A stretch of DNA of 64,000 nt from Streptomyces sp. DT2A-34. Its GTDB lineage: Bacteria; Actinomycetota; Actinomycetes; Streptomycetales; Streptomycetaceae. Each line of letters begins with the position of its first letter. The first letter of the stretch is position 1. Under the pieces are notes generated by a model, which was not told where the DNA came from, did not search any database, and worked only from the letters and a program-made list of their open reading frames with translations. A program made the position numbers and the translations under genes. This document shows, in pieces, positions 25,909 to 35,501 of this stretch. The stretch is taken from assembly GCF_030499515.1 (NCBI RefSeq), contig NZ_JASTWJ010000001.1, positions 992,001 to 1,056,000 of the forward strand. The letters run 5' to 3'.

Positions 25909-27084
25909 TCAACTCACAGTCACTTCTGGTTTCCCCGTGACGGTGGGGGCGCCCGATGCGGCCCCGTCCTGCTCCATCTGCTCGGCGATCTTCATCGCCT
26001 CTTCGATCAGCGTCTCGACGATCTTCGACTCGGGGACGGTCTTGATGACCTCGCCCTTCACGAAGATCTGCCCCTTGCCGTTGCCGGAGGCGACCCCCAG
26101 ATCCGCCTCCCGCGCCTCACCGGGGCCATTCACGACACACCCCATGACGGCGACACGCAACGGCACTTCCATGCCGTCCAAGCCGGCCGTGACCTCGTCG
26201 GCCAGCTTGTAGACGTCGACCTGCGCACGCCCGCACGACGGGCAGGAGACGATCTCCAGACGCCGCTGCCTGAGGCCCAGCGACTGAAGGATCTGGATGC
26301 CGACCTTGACCTCCTCGGCGGGCGGAGCGCTCAGGGACACCCGGATGGTGTCGCCGATGCCCCGCGACAGCAGCGCCCCGAAGGCGACGGCCGACTTGAT
26401 CGTGCCCTGGAAGGCAGGACCGGCCTCGGTCACCCCGAGGTGCAGCGGGTAGTCGCACTGCTCGGCGAGCTGCTGGTAGGCGTTGACCATCACCACGGGG
26501 TCGTTGTGTTTGACCGAGATCTTGATGTCCCGGAAGTCGTGCTCCTCGAAGAGCGAGGCCTCCCACAGCGCCGACTCCACCAGCGCCTCCGGCGTCGCCT
26601 TGCCGTACTTCTGCAGCAGCCGCCTGTCGAGCGACCCGGCGTTGACGCCGATGCGGATCGGCGTGCCGTGGTCCTTGGCGGCCCGCGCGATCTCCTTGAC
26701 CTTGTCGTCGAACTGCTTGATGTTGCCGGGATTGACGCGTACGGCCGCACAGCCGGCCTCGATCGCGGCGAAGACGTACTTGGGCTGGAAGTGGATGTCC
26801 GCGATCACCGGGATCTGCGACTTGCGGGCGATGGTCGCGAGGGCGTCCGCGTCGTCCTGCGTGGGGCAGGCGACGCGGACGATCTGGCAGCCGGACGCGG
26901 TGAGTTCCGCGATCTGCTGGAGGGTGGCGCCGACGTCGGACGTACGGGTCGTCGTCATCGACTGCACCGACACGGGGGCACCGCCCCCGACCGCCACCGG
27001 GCCGACCTGGATCCGCCGCGACACGCGCCGCTCGGCGATCGGCCGGAGGGGTACCTCGGGGACGCCCAAGGAGATGGCGGTCAT
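25909..27084 (-). CDS. ispG: 4-hydroxy-3-methylbut-2-enyl-diphosphate synthase
   Basis: The 391-residue IspG (GcpE) reduces MEcPP to HMBPP with a [4Fe-4S] cluster. Cluster ligands are in [11 protein letters not shown] and [18 protein letters not shown], and the TIM-barrel start is [20 protein letters not shown]. The 391-residue length is normal for actinobacteria. ATG ([10 protein letters not shown]) is five bases after the hpnH stop. With dxs it gives the operon two rate-limiting MEP steps, raising precursor flow when hopanoids are made. Confidence 0.95.
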   Translation of the reverse strand: MTAISLGVPEVPLRPIAERRVSRRIQVGPVAVGGGAPVSVQSMTTTRTSDVGATLQQIAELTASGCQIVRVACPTQDDADALATIARKSQIPVIADIHFQPKYVFAAIEAGCAAVRVNPGNIKQFDDKVKEIARAAKDHGTPIRIGVNAGSLDRRLLQKYGKATPEALVESALWEASLFEEHDFRDIKISVKHNDPVVMVNAYQQLAEQCDYPLHLGVTEAGPAFQGTIKSAVAFGALLSRGIGDTIRVSLSAPPAEEVKVGIQILQSLGLRQRRLEIVSCPSCGRAQVDVYKLADEVTAGLDGMEVPLRVAVMGCVVNGPGEAREADLGVASGNGKGQIFVKGEVIKTVPESKIVETLIEEAMKIAEQMEQDGAASGAPTVTGKPEVTVS

Positions 27085-27088
27085 GGTG

Positions 27089-28111
27089 TCACTCCCGGTT
27101 CCCGGAGACCGTCTCGCGCATGGCGCGCAGCGACTCCTTGAGCGAGCCCATGGTGGCGAGGACGGCGGTGGGCTCGTAGCCGCAGTGCGCCATGCAGTTG
27201 GCGCAGCGCGGGTCCTTGCCGCGGCCGTACTTGTCCCAGTCGGTGTCCTCGATCAGCTCGCGGTACGTCGGGACGTACCCGTCGCTCATCAGGTAGCAGG
27301 GGCGCTGCCAGCCGAACAGCGAGTAGTTCGGGATCGCCCAGGCGGTGCACGGGAAGTCGACCTTGCCCTCGAGGAAGTCGAGGAACAGCGGCGAGTGGTT
27401 GAGCCGCCACTTCCTGCGGTTGCCGCCCGCGAAGGCCTTCTTGAACAGCTCGCGGGTCTGCTCGACGCCGAGGAAGTGCTCCTGGTCGGGGGCCTTCTCG
27501 TAGGCGTAGGCGGGCGAGATCATCATCTCGTCGACCTTGAGGTCGTCGTTGAGGTAGTTGAGGACCTCGATGATGGTCTGCGGGGTGTCGGTGTTGAAGA
27601 AGGTCGAGTTGGTGGTGACCCGGAAGCCGCACCGCTTGGCCTCCTTGATCGCCTCCACGGCCTCGTCGAAGACGCCCTCCTTCGCCACGGACTCGTCGTG
27701 CCGCTCGCGCAGGCCGTCGATGTGGACCGCGAAGGCGAAGTACGGCGAGGGCGTGAACTTGTCCATCTTCTTGCGCAGCAGCATGGCGTTGGTGCACAGG
27801 AACACGTACTTCCGCTTGGCCACCAGTTGCCGCACGATCTCGTCGATCTGAGGGTGCATCAGGGGCTCACCGCCGGCGATGGACACCATCGGCGCACCGG
27901 ATTCGAGCACCGCGCCCACCGCCTGCGCGACCGGCATGCGCTGCTTGAGCACTCCGGCCGGGTGCTGGATCTTGCCGCAGCCCTCGCACTTGAGGTTGCA
28001 GGCGAAGAGCGGTTCCAGCTCGACGATCAGCGGAAACTTCTCCCGCCTACGGAGCTTCTGTTCGGCCAAGTATGTAGCGACCTTGATGGACTGACGCAGC
28101 GGCATGGCCAT
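27089..28111 (-). CDS. hpnH: adenosyl-hopene transferase, radical SAM (HpnH)
   Basis: The 340-residue radical SAM protein has the cluster motif [10 protein letters not shown] (C38, C42, C45) and an HpnH-specific C-terminal half ([20 protein letters not shown], then [20 protein letters not shown] with extra cysteines). HpnH couples the 5'-deoxyadenosyl radical to diploptene, making adenosylhopane, the first side-chain step. The ATG of [10 protein letters not shown] follows AGGAGG at eight bases; a longer frame from 28150 lacks a site. It sits five bases after hpnG. Confidence 0.95.
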   Translation of the reverse strand: MAMPLRQSIKVATYLAEQKLRRREKFPLIVELEPLFACNLKCEGCGKIQHPAGVLKQRMPVAQAVGAVLESGAPMVSIAGGEPLMHPQIDEIVRQLVAKRKYVFLCTNAMLLRKKMDKFTPSPYFAFAVHIDGLRERHDESVAKEGVFDEAVEAIKEAKRCGFRVTTNSTFFNTDTPQTIIEVLNYLNDDLKVDEMMISPAYAYEKAPDQEHFLGVEQTRELFKKAFAGGNRRKWRLNHSPLFLDFLEGKVDFPCTAWAIPNYSLFGWQRPCYLMSDGYVPTYRELIEDTDWDKYGRGKDPRCANCMAHCGYEPTAVLATMGSLKESLRAMRETVSGNRE

Positions 28112-28116
28112 CTGGC

Positions 28117-28758
28117 TCACCTCCTGGGGAGCAGCAAAGAACGGTGCCATTCGAAGAAAGCGGGGAGAACGGAACGAAGGACACGAAAAGCTGATATTCC
28201 ACCGCGCAACGTGCCGATCCGGACGAGTTCATGTTCTGGAGCGTCCACGACCACCCGGACGGCCGCAACCGGGCGCTCGCCCGCGCGGACGGCGCTCAGG
28301 AGCGTGGCCGCCGACTCCATGTCGACCGCGATTGCGCCGGTCGCGCACAGATCGGACCGTTCCTGACCACGGATGATGTGGTCGGAACCGGTGAGCGGTC
28401 CGGTGTGGACGGTGCGGCCGGGGACGGCGCGCGCGAGCTCTTTGACGAGTAGGCCCGTTCCGACGCACGGAACGGTTCCGCCCGGATCCCGGGTCTCCTC
28501 GGCGACGACCAGGTCGCCGGGGTGCATACCGGGGGCGAGCCCCGCGCAGAAGCCCGTGGCGAGCACGGCGGCCCCGCCGAGAACCGGGTCGGCCAGCACA
28601 CGGGTGACCGAGCGCTCGGCCGCCCGGGGCCCCATGCCGGTCCGCAGGACGGTGACCGGCCCGCCGGCGCCGCCACGGTCGCTGGTGCGCAGGGCGAACT
28701 GCTCGATGCCGAGCGCGCAGGCGATCAGCAGCGGGGCCGGGGCGGGCCGGGGGCTCAT
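28117..28758 (-). CDS. hpnG: adenosylhopane nucleosidase (HpnG)
   Basis: The 213-residue protein is a phosphorylase/nucleosidase of the PNP_UDP_1 type, with RTGMGPRAAERSV, ATGFCAGLAPGMHPGDLVVA, and the catalytic region AIAVDMESAATLLSAV. HpnG releases adenine from adenosylhopane to form ribosylhopane. Its ATG overlaps the shc stop by one base (TGATG). It is a little shorter than many relatives but has both nucleoside-binding motifs. Confidence 0.9.
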   Translation of the reverse strand: MSPRPAPAPLLIACALGIEQFALRTSDRGGAGGPVTVLRTGMGPRAAERSVTRVLADPVLGGAAVLATGFCAGLAPGMHPGDLVVAEETRDPGGTVPCVGTGLLVKELARAVPGRTVHTGPLTGSDHIIRGQERSDLCATGAIAVDMESAATLLSAVRAGERPVAAVRVVVDAPEHELVRIGTLRGGISAFRVLRSVLPAFFEWHRSLLLPRR

Positions 28759-30746
28759 CAGCTGCCCTTGTGCCGGTTGGAGAAGGGCTCTCCGTGCACA
28801 TACCGGCCCAGTGCGGTAAGCGGGAACACCTGCCGGTAGAGGTGGTAGTTGATCGAGAAGTCCCACGGGAAGCCGGTCCCGGTGAAGTACGGCTCGTCCC
28901 AGGAGCCGTCCTCCCGCTGGGTGGCCGCGAGCCACTCGATGCCGCGCTCGACGGCCTTGGAGTCCTTCTCCCCCGCGGCCAGCAGGGCCATCAGCGCCCA
29001 CGCGGTCTGCGAGGCGGTCGAGGCGCCCTTGCCGCTCCACTCCTTGACGTACTTGTAGGAGCGCAGGTCCTCGCCCCAGCCGCCGTCGTCGTTCTGGACG
29101 GACTCCAGCCAGCTCACGGCTCGGCGGATCGCCGGGTGCGAGGCCGGGAACCCGGCCGCCACCAGGGCGGGTACGACCGACCCGGTGCCGTAGACGTAGT
29201 TGACGCCCCAGCGCCCGAACCACGACCCGTCCGGCTCCTGTTCGGCGAGCAGCCACTGGATGCCGCGCCGGGTGCGCGGGTCGTGGGCGAGGCCCTCGAC
29301 GGCGAGCATCTCGACGACGTGCGCGGTGACGTCCGCCGACGGCGGGTCGATGACCTCGCCGAAGTCGCAGAACGGCAGCCGGTTGGGGAACGGGCTGGTG
29401 TTGTCGACGTCGAAGGCGCCCCACGCCCCGTTCTTCGACTGCATCCCGAGGTTCCACCGCACCCCGCGCCCGATCGCGCCCTCCACCCGCTCCGGGTCGT
29501 GGTGCTTGACCCGGCGCAGGGCGAGGACCACCTCGGCGGTGTCGTCGATGTCGGGGTAGTTGTCGTTGTGGAACTCGAACGCCCAGCCGCCCGGCGGCAG
29601 TTGGGGCCGCTTGACCGCCCAGTCGCCGGGCCGGACGATCTCCTCGCCCAGCATCCAGTCCGCGGCCTTGACGAGCTGCGGATGGTCGGCCGGCACACCG
29701 GCGTCCACGAGCGCGATGGTTGCCAGGCAGGTGTCCCACACCGGCGACTGACAGGCCTCGATCATCCGGGCCCCGTCCTCGCGCCAGACGGCGAAACGGT
29801 CCAGCGACGCCAACCCCTCGCGCATCACGGGGTGTTCGAGGTCGTAGCCGAGCAGGTGCAGAGCGATGATCGAGTAGACCGCCGGCGGCTGGATGCCGCC
29901 CCAGCAGCCGTCGTTCTCCTGCCGCTCGATGATCCAGCGGGCGGCGCTGTTCAACGCGGCCTTACGCAGCCTGCGCGGGGCGACCTTGCGCAGCTGGTGC
30001 AGCGCCTTGTCGAGCCGCTGGAAGGCACCGTCCCAACTGGCCGCCGGAGCAAGGGGCTTGGGCGGGTTCGGGTTGGCGGGGTCGGTGTGCAGTTCGTCGA
30101 GCGGGAACGGCGCGGGCCGTACCGGACGCTTCGCGGAGACGATCGTCAGCGGGACGATGGTCTGCCGGGCCCAGCACCCGAAGTCGTAGATGTTGAGCGG
30201 GACCCACTTGGGGAAGTAGATGAGCTCCGGCGGGAGTTCGGGCAGGTCCTCCCACTTCCACCAGCCGAACAGAGCCAGCCAGATCCGGGTGAACACCCGG
30301 GCGGCGGCGATGCCGCCCTGCTCGCGGATCCAGGCGGAGGCCTTGGCCATGTGCGGGGCGTCCGGCGCGTCGCCGGCGAGGCGGAGGGCGACGTACGCCT
30401 CGATGGTGGCGGAGAGTTCGCCCGGGCCGCCGTAGAAGGTGGCCCAGGCGCCGTCCTCGCGCTGCTCACCGCGGATAAACAGGGCGGCGGCGTGGGTGGT
30501 CGGCTCGTCGCGGATGCCCAGGAACTGACGGAGCAGCAGGTCCTCGGCGTCCATGGTGACGTTCGTCTCCAGGTCGCCCTTCCACCAGCCCTGGGCGTCC
30601 TGCTTCGCCAGCAGAAAGTCGGTGGCGCGCCGGACCGCGCGTACGGCGGCTTCGTGCACCCCGGCCGCCCCGGGGTTTTCGGTGTCGCTGGCCGCGGCTG
30701 CCCGGGGCGGGAGTGCCCCGGTGCTTCCGTCGGTCGTCGCTGTCAT
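28758..30746 (-). CDS. shc: squalene-hopene cyclase
   Basis: The 662-residue triterpene cyclase has the catalytic DxDD motif as DIDD (399-402, in NYPDIDDTAEV) and several QW repeats such as QDAQGWWKGDLE, QENDGCWGGIQPP, QEPDGSWFGRWGVNY and QREDGSWDEPYFTGTG. It protonates squalene and folds it to hopene/diplopterol at the membrane. The ATG follows GGGGAAG. A 143-base gap precedes it, the largest in the operon, and could hold an internal promoter. hpnG overlaps its stop. Confidence 0.96.
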   Translation of the reverse strand: MTATTDGSTGALPPRAAAASDTENPGAAGVHEAAVRAVRRATDFLLAKQDAQGWWKGDLETNVTMDAEDLLLRQFLGIRDEPTTHAAALFIRGEQREDGAWATFYGGPGELSATIEAYVALRLAGDAPDAPHMAKASAWIREQGGIAAARVFTRIWLALFGWWKWEDLPELPPELIYFPKWVPLNIYDFGCWARQTIVPLTIVSAKRPVRPAPFPLDELHTDPANPNPPKPLAPAASWDGAFQRLDKALHQLRKVAPRRLRKAALNSAARWIIERQENDGCWGGIQPPAVYSIIALHLLGYDLEHPVMREGLASLDRFAVWREDGARMIEACQSPVWDTCLATIALVDAGVPADHPQLVKAADWMLGEEIVRPGDWAVKRPQLPPGGWAFEFHNDNYPDIDDTAEVVLALRRVKHHDPERVEGAIGRGVRWNLGMQSKNGAWGAFDVDNTSPFPNRLPFCDFGEVIDPPSADVTAHVVEMLAVEGLAHDPRTRRGIQWLLAEQEPDGSWFGRWGVNYVYGTGSVVPALVAAGFPASHPAIRRAVSWLESVQNDDGGWGEDLRSYKYVKEWSGKGASTASQTAWALMALLAAGEKDSKAVERGIEWLAATQREDGSWDEPYFTGTGFPWDFSINYHLYRQVFPLTALGRYVHGEPFSNRHKGS

Positions 30747-30889
30747 GGCTTCCCCTTCGTGCAGTGCTCCTGGTAGTGCGTCTGCTGTGGGTCCGCCGTC
30801 GGCCGGTGCGCTGGTTCACGCCGCACCGGTCGGCGACTACGCGAGGGCTATTCGACCGTTACTGATCATCTCTTTTCGCCAGGTGGTGA

Positions 30890-32026
30890 TCATCTCTTTC
30901 GTACGACGACGAAGTCGGCGAGCGCCGTGAACTGCGCCCGCACCCGCTCGGGCATGTCGACGGCGTCGAGGGCCTCGACGGCGACGGTGTGCTGGCGGCG
31001 CGCCTCTTCGGCGGTCCACTCGCGGCCGCCCGCCTCCTCGATGAGGGCGGCGCGGGCCGCGAACTCCTCCTCGGAGAAGTTCTCGAAGTCGCTGCTCTTG
31101 GCGTCGGCGGCGAGGATCTCGCCGAGCCGCTCGGAGGCGGACCCGCCCGCCGCGAGCGCGGCCACGACCGGCAGGGACTTCTTGCGCTGACGCAGGTCGC
31201 TCCAGGTCTGCTTGCCGGTGGAGACCGGGTCGCCCCAGATGCCGAGGAGGTCGTCGACGGCCTGGAAGGCGAGGCCCAGGTGGTAGCCGTACTTCTCCAG
31301 GGTGTCGGCGGTGCGGTCGTCCGCGCCGCCGAGGACCGCGCCGATGGAGCTGGCGCAGGCGAGCAGGGCGCCGGTCTTGTTGCCCTCCATCTCCAGGCAC
31401 TCCTCGACGCTGACGCGGTCGCGGTGCTCGTAGGAGATGTCCTGCGCCTGGCCGTCGATGAGGGCGCGGGTGGCGGTGGTCAGGCGGCGGGTGGCGCGGC
31501 CGGCCTCGACGGTGCCGAGCTCCAGCAGGACCTCGTTGGCGAGGGCGAACAGGGCGTCGCCGACGAGGATGGCCTGGGCGGGGCCGTGCACCTTCCAGAC
31601 GGTGTCGCGGTGGCGGCGCTGTTCGTCGCCGTCCATCAGGTCGTCGTGCAGCAGGGAGAAGTTGTGGACGAGTTCGACGGCGACGGCGCCGGGGATGCCG
31701 ACCTCGGGTGCGGCGCCGGTGACCTCGGCGGAGAGCACCGCGAGGGCGGGGCGTACGGCCTTGCCGCCGTCGCCGGCCGTGGGCTTGCCGTCGGCGTCGA
31801 TCCAGCCGAAGTGGTAGGCGGAAACGGTGTCCATGGGAGGGGCCAGGCGGTCGGTCGCCGCCCTCAGTACCGGTGTGGCCAGGGTCCTCCCGCGCTCCAG
31901 GAGCGCGGTCACGTCCACCGCGGTCTCTCGAGCGGCCTTCTCGGCCGGGGGCACAGTGGGCACGGTCTCTCCTCTTGTTGCGGTACCGGGGGTGCGGGGG
32001 CCTGCCGCCGGGCGCTGGTTCAGCAT
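30890..32026 (-). CDS. polyprenyl diphosphate synthase (farnesyl/geranylgeranyl type)
   Basis: The 378-residue trans-prenyltransferase has the first aspartate-rich motif HDDLMDGDEQRR (D128, D129, D132), GNKTGALLACA, and the second region FQAVDDLLGIWGD. Residues just before the first motif are F-S-L-L-H, the short-chain arrangement for C15-C20 products. Farnesyl diphosphate is the substrate of HpnD, so FPP synthesis is the expected role in this operon. ATG (MLNQRPAAG) overlaps the hpnE stop by one base (TGATG). Confidence 0.9.
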   Translation of the reverse strand: MLNQRPAAGPRTPGTATRGETVPTVPPAEKAARETAVDVTALLERGRTLATPVLRAATDRLAPPMDTVSAYHFGWIDADGKPTAGDGGKAVRPALAVLSAEVTGAAPEVGIPGAVAVELVHNFSLLHDDLMDGDEQRRHRDTVWKVHGPAQAILVGDALFALANEVLLELGTVEAGRATRRLTTATRALIDGQAQDISYEHRDRVSVEECLEMEGNKTGALLACASSIGAVLGGADDRTADTLEKYGYHLGLAFQAVDDLLGIWGDPVSTGKQTWSDLRQRKKSLPVVAALAAGGSASERLGEILAADAKSSDFENFSEEEFAARAALIEEAGGREWTAEEARRQHTVAVEALDAVDMPERVRAQFTALADFVVVRKR

Positions 32027-33453
32027 CACGCCGCCTCCTCGACGTCGAAGAGGTGGCTGGGGCGGGGCCGGCCCAGGGCGCTCAGCGCGGCGCCGGCCGC
32101 ACTCACGCCACTGCGGACCGCACTCTCCATGGTCGCGGGCCACCCTGTGGCGGTCCACGCTCCGGCCAGGTAGAGGCCGGGGACTTTGGTACGGGCGCCG
32201 GGCCGCAGCCGCCCGACGCCGGGGGTGGGAGCGAACGTCGCCGTGCGCTCCCGGGTCACGAAGAAGTCCTGCACCCGCGCACCGCGTGCCCTGGGCAACA
32301 GCCGCTCCAGCTCGGGCAGATACCGCTCGCGCAGTGCGGCGACCGGCTCGTCGATCTCGTCCTGCGCGGCCGACTGGGACAGGGCGAGGTACTGCCCGTC
32401 CCGCAGCCCGGAGGCCGCGGTCCGGTCGAACACCCACTGCACGGGGGTACCGAGGGCCGCGAAGAACGGCCTGCTGAGCACCTGCCGGTCGTACACGACA
32501 TGCACGTTGAGGATCGGCGCGGTGCCGATCTCCAGCAGCTGTTCCGGCGCGTCGAGGGCACCGTCGGGCAGCAGGTCGTACGCCTCGCGTTGCGCCACGG
32601 CGAGCACGACCGCGTCCGCCCGGAGCGTCTCGCCGGGAACCTGAACGCTCCAACGCCCGTTTTCGTCAGTGGAGATGGAGGTGACGCGTGTACGGACCTC
32701 GGTACGCACGCCCGCGGAGTCGAGCGCCTTGCGGGCCAGCCGGTCATGCAGTTCGCCCAGCGGGACGCGCGCCCAGCCGATGTCGGCCGCGCCCGGGTCG
32801 GAGAGCAGACCGGTCTTGAACACCATCGCGGCGAGCCCCAGCGAGGCGTCGCCCGCGACCGCGTTGAGGGTGGCGACCCCGACCAGGTCCCACAGGGCTT
32901 CGACGGCACGCGCCGACTGACCGTGCGCGGTCAGCCAGCTGCCGAAGTCCTGCGTGTCCAGGGTCGGATCGGCGAGGTCGAGCCCCTTGAGCGCGAGCGC
33001 GGCACGTCCGACCTTGGCGCGATCGGCGAGCGACAGATGCGGGTACGTCGCCAGGCTCCGGCCCAGGTGCAGGGGTACGGGCAGCGCGTCGCGCCGCAGC
33101 CTGCCGAGCCGCCGCCCCTCGGGCCGCGCGATGTCGACGACGGGCACGTCGAGACGATCCTGCAACGGCGCCAGGGCCGTCCCCTCGATGCGGTCGAGGA
33201 ACCAGCGGTAGGCGTTGCAGCAGCGCAGATACACGTGCTGTCCGTTGTCGACGACCAGTTCGCCGCGCTGGAAGGAGAAGGCCAGGCCACCGAGCCTGGG
33301 CCTGCCCTCGATCAGGGTGACCCGTACTCCGGCGTCGGCGAGCGCGAGCGCGGCGGTGACGCCGGCGAGCCCGCCGCCGACCACCACGGCGTCCCTCGCG
33401 GGGCGTCCCGGGATGTCCGCGAGCGACCCTTCGGATTCCATACCGTCGGTCAT
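32026..33453 (-). CDS. hpnE: hydroxysqualene dehydroxylase (HpnE)
   Basis: The 475-residue flavoprotein has the dinucleotide motif AVVVGGGLAGVTAALALADA at the N-terminus, GGLAFSFQRGELVVDNGQHV, and a C-terminal FAD segment GLYLAGAWTATGWPATMESA. HpnE reduces hydroxysqualene to squalene after HpnC and HpnD. The ATG is joined by ATGA to the small upstream gene, and the stop by TGATG to the prenyl synthase. Confidence 0.93.
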   Translation of the reverse strand: MTDGMESEGSLADIPGRPARDAVVVGGGLAGVTAALALADAGVRVTLIEGRPRLGGLAFSFQRGELVVDNGQHVYLRCCNAYRWFLDRIEGTALAPLQDRLDVPVVDIARPEGRRLGRLRRDALPVPLHLGRSLATYPHLSLADRAKVGRAALALKGLDLADPTLDTQDFGSWLTAHGQSARAVEALWDLVGVATLNAVAGDASLGLAAMVFKTGLLSDPGAADIGWARVPLGELHDRLARKALDSAGVRTEVRTRVTSISTDENGRWSVQVPGETLRADAVVLAVAQREAYDLLPDGALDAPEQLLEIGTAPILNVHVVYDRQVLSRPFFAALGTPVQWVFDRTAASGLRDGQYLALSQSAAQDEIDEPVAALRERYLPELERLLPRARGARVQDFFVTRERTATFAPTPGVGRLRPGARTKVPGLYLAGAWTATGWPATMESAVRSGVSAAGAALSALGRPRPSHLFDVEEAA

Positions 33454-33593
33454 CGTGCACCCTCCCCTGCGCGACCGCCGTGCCGGTGCTCGAACGGTGC
33501 ACGGCCGGTCGTCTCAGTCAGGGACGCCGCCCGGCAGCGGAGGGTTGCCCGCCACTTTTCGCCGGGGGCATCACCTTGGACCGGAATGTCCAT
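33450..33593 (-). CDS. small protein between hpnD and hpnE (DUF6380-like)
   Basis: The 47-residue frame reads MDIPVQGDAPGEKWRATLRC, then RAASLTETTGRAPFEHRHGG and RAGEGAR. Its ATG overlaps the hpnD stop (TGATG, 33593) and its TGA overlaps the hpnE ATG (ATGA, 33450-33453), so it is translated between them if at all. It resembles the DUF6380 family I recall from streptomycete hopanoid loci. It is hydrophilic, without membrane segment or cysteine pair. It could be a translational coupler or a small factor of the squalene module. Confidence 0.72.
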   Translation of the reverse strand: MDIPVQGDAPGEKWRATLRCRAASLTETTGRAPFEHRHGGRAGEGAR

Positions 33594-34543
33594 CAGGCAC
33601 GCCTCCTGACGGTACGACGGGTCACATGCCGGGCGTCCAGACCGCTCAGGCCGCGCACCGCGACGTACGCCTTCTCGCGTCCGGGCAGGGAGACCCGGCC
33701 GCGCAGCACGGCCTCCGGGTCGCGCTCGATACGGTCGAGGAGGCGGCGGTAGATGCCGGCCATGGCGGCGACACAGGCGCCGCTGCGCCGGTCCAGCATG
33801 GGGAGCAGCCGGTAGCCCTCGGCGAAAAGGGCGCGGGCCCGACGCACTTCGAAGTGCACAAGGCCCGCGAAGTCGGAACCCTCCGGTGGTGTCGACCCGC
33901 TGAAGCCGTTCGAGCAGCCGAATTTGGCGAGGTCGTCGGAGGGCAGATAGGTGCGCCCCCCTTCGGCGTCCTCGCGGATGTCGCGCAGGATGTTGGTGAG
34001 TTGCAGGGCGAGCCCGAGCGTGTCGGCGTACTCCGACGCGCGCTCGGCGCCACGCACCCCCGGCTCCGTGCCGAACACGCCGAGCGAGAGGCGGCCGATG
34101 GCGCCCGCGACACAGCGGCAGTAGACCTTCAGGTCGTCCCAGGTCTCGTAGGTCTCGCCGCGCACATCCATCAGGACGCCGTCGATGAGCTCGTCCAGAC
34201 CGCCGAGCGGGATCGGGAAGGTGTCGGCGGCATGCGTGAGGGCGACGGCGACGGGGTCGATGTCGTCCTCGTCGACCGACCGGTCATGGATCCGGGTCAG
34301 CAGCTTGCGGGTGTCCTCGAGCCTGGCGATCTTGACCTCGGCGGCCAGCGCGCCGTCGCCGATGTCGTCGACGCGGCGCGAGAACGCGTACAGCGCCGAC
34401 ATCGCGCGGCGCTTGGGCGTGGGCAGCAGCCTGATGCCGTAGGCGAAGTTACGGGCCTGCTGTCCGGTGACGGCCTCGCAGTAGCTGTAGGCGGCGAGTA
34501 CCGGTGCGGACGCGTGTGGTGCAGACTCCACGGTCCGGATCAC
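33593..34543 (-). CDS. hpnD: presqualene diphosphate synthase (HpnD)
   Basis: The 316-residue head-to-head prenyl synthase shows LLPTPKRRAMSALYAFSRRV followed by DDIGDG (first aspartate motif), YCRCVAGAIGRLSLGVFG, and LTNILRDIREDAEGGRTYLP (second motif). HpnD joins two FPP to presqualene diphosphate. The GTG overlaps the hpnC TGA (GTGA, 34540-34543). Dedicated pairing with HpnC and HpnE replaces a single squalene synthase. Confidence 0.94.
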   Translation of the reverse strand: MIRTVESAPHASAPVLAAYSYCEAVTGQQARNFAYGIRLLPTPKRRAMSALYAFSRRVDDIGDGALAAEVKIARLEDTRKLLTRIHDRSVDEDDIDPVAVALTHAADTFPIPLGGLDELIDGVLMDVRGETYETWDDLKVYCRCVAGAIGRLSLGVFGTEPGVRGAERASEYADTLGLALQLTNILRDIREDAEGGRTYLPSDDLAKFGCSNGFSGSTPPEGSDFAGLVHFEVRRARALFAEGYRLLPMLDRRSGACVAAMAGIYRRLLDRIERDPEAVLRGRVSLPGREKAYVAVRGLSGLDARHVTRRTVRRRA

Positions 34544-35439
34544 CCCTCTCCTCGCAGAGTCACGCCCACCTCGCGCAGCAGCTGGAGCTTGCTGGCCTTG
34601 GGCGGGCCGGGAAGTACGTCGTATTCCGCGGCGGCGATCGCACGGATCGCCGCCCTTCCCCCCGCCACGAAACCCGCCAGCAGCAGCTTGAGCCTGCCGT
34701 GGACGCTACCCACCAGGGGGGTGCCTTCATTCAGGAGGTTCTGGGCACGTTCGGCTTCGTATGCAACCAGTGCGCGCACCGATGCGCCTGCTGTTTTTAC
34801 CGCGAGATCGGTTTCCTCGACGTGAAAGCGCTTCATGTCGTCCGCCGGCAGATAGATCCGGTCACGGCCGAGGTCCTCGGCGACGTCCTGGAGGTGCTCG
34901 ACGATCTGCAGCGCCGTACACACCGCGTCGGAGCGGCGGATCCGCTCGGGGGTCTCGGTGCCGGTGACGGCGAGGACGAGACGGCCGACCGGGTTGGCGG
35001 ACAGTTCGCAGTAGGCAAGGAGATCGTCGTAGGTCTCGTACCGCCCGACGAGCTGATCCTGGCGGTTGGCGGCGATCAGGCCGAGGAAGGGCTCGGGGGT
35101 CAGAGAGCGGCGGCGGACGGTCGGCTGCAGACGGCGCAGCAAGGGGTGGCGCGGGGTGCTGTCGAAGACACGGCGAAGGTCGGCCTCGAAGGCGTCGAGG
35201 AGGACCAGGCGGTCCTCGGCGTCCGCGGGCGACACGCCGAGCAGACGGGCGTCGGCGCCGCCGGGAGCGAGATCGCCGTCGCCGATGTCGTCGACCAGGC
35301 GGGCGAAGCCGTAGACGGCCATGAGGTCGGTGCGCCAGGCCCTGGGCAGGAAGAACGGCGCCACGGGGAAGTTCTCCGCGGCGGCCTTGTCGAGCGTGCC
35401 GCGCTCCGGATCGCCGGGGCGCGCGCTTGGTCCCGTCAC
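34540..35439 (-). CDS. hpnC: hydroxysqualene synthase (HpnC)
   Basis: The roughly 299-residue HpnC has ENFPVAPFFLPRAWRTDLMA, YGFARLVDDIGDGDL (first motif), YCELSANPVGRLVLAVTG, and HLQDVAEDLGRDRIYLPADD (second motif). It turns presqualene diphosphate into hydroxysqualene. Start choice is open: GTG 35439 (MTGPSARPGDPERG) fits the family and overlaps a 21-codon upstream frame (GTGA), while ATG 35469 is in frame with no clear ribosome site. It is the first gene of the hopanoid operon. Confidence 0.92.
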   Translation of the reverse strand: MTGPSARPGDPERGTLDKAAAENFPVAPFFLPRAWRTDLMAVYGFARLVDDIGDGDLAPGGADARLLGVSPADAEDRLVLLDAFEADLRRVFDSTPRHPLLRRLQPTVRRRSLTPEPFLGLIAANRQDQLVGRYETYDDLLAYCELSANPVGRLVLAVTGTETPERIRRSDAVCTALQIVEHLQDVAEDLGRDRIYLPADDMKRFHVEETDLAVKTAGASVRALVAYEAERAQNLLNEGTPLVGSVHGRLKLLLAGFVAGGRAAIRAIAAAEYDVLPGPPKASKLQLLREVGVTLRGEG

Positions 35440-35501
35440 CGCGGACTGCCCGGCGCGGGGACGGCACATGCTGCGTGGAGCTGGGGAGTTTCCGTAGCCA
35501 T
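35436..35501 (-). CDS. possible 21-residue leader frame before hpnC
   Basis: The frame reads MATETPQLHAACAVPAPGSP and one further Arg. GGGAG lies 11 bases before its ATG, and its TGA overlaps the hpnC GTG (GTGA). It could couple translation into hpnC, or be chance. Confidence 0.35.
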   Translation of the reverse strand: MATETPQLHAACAVPAPGSPR

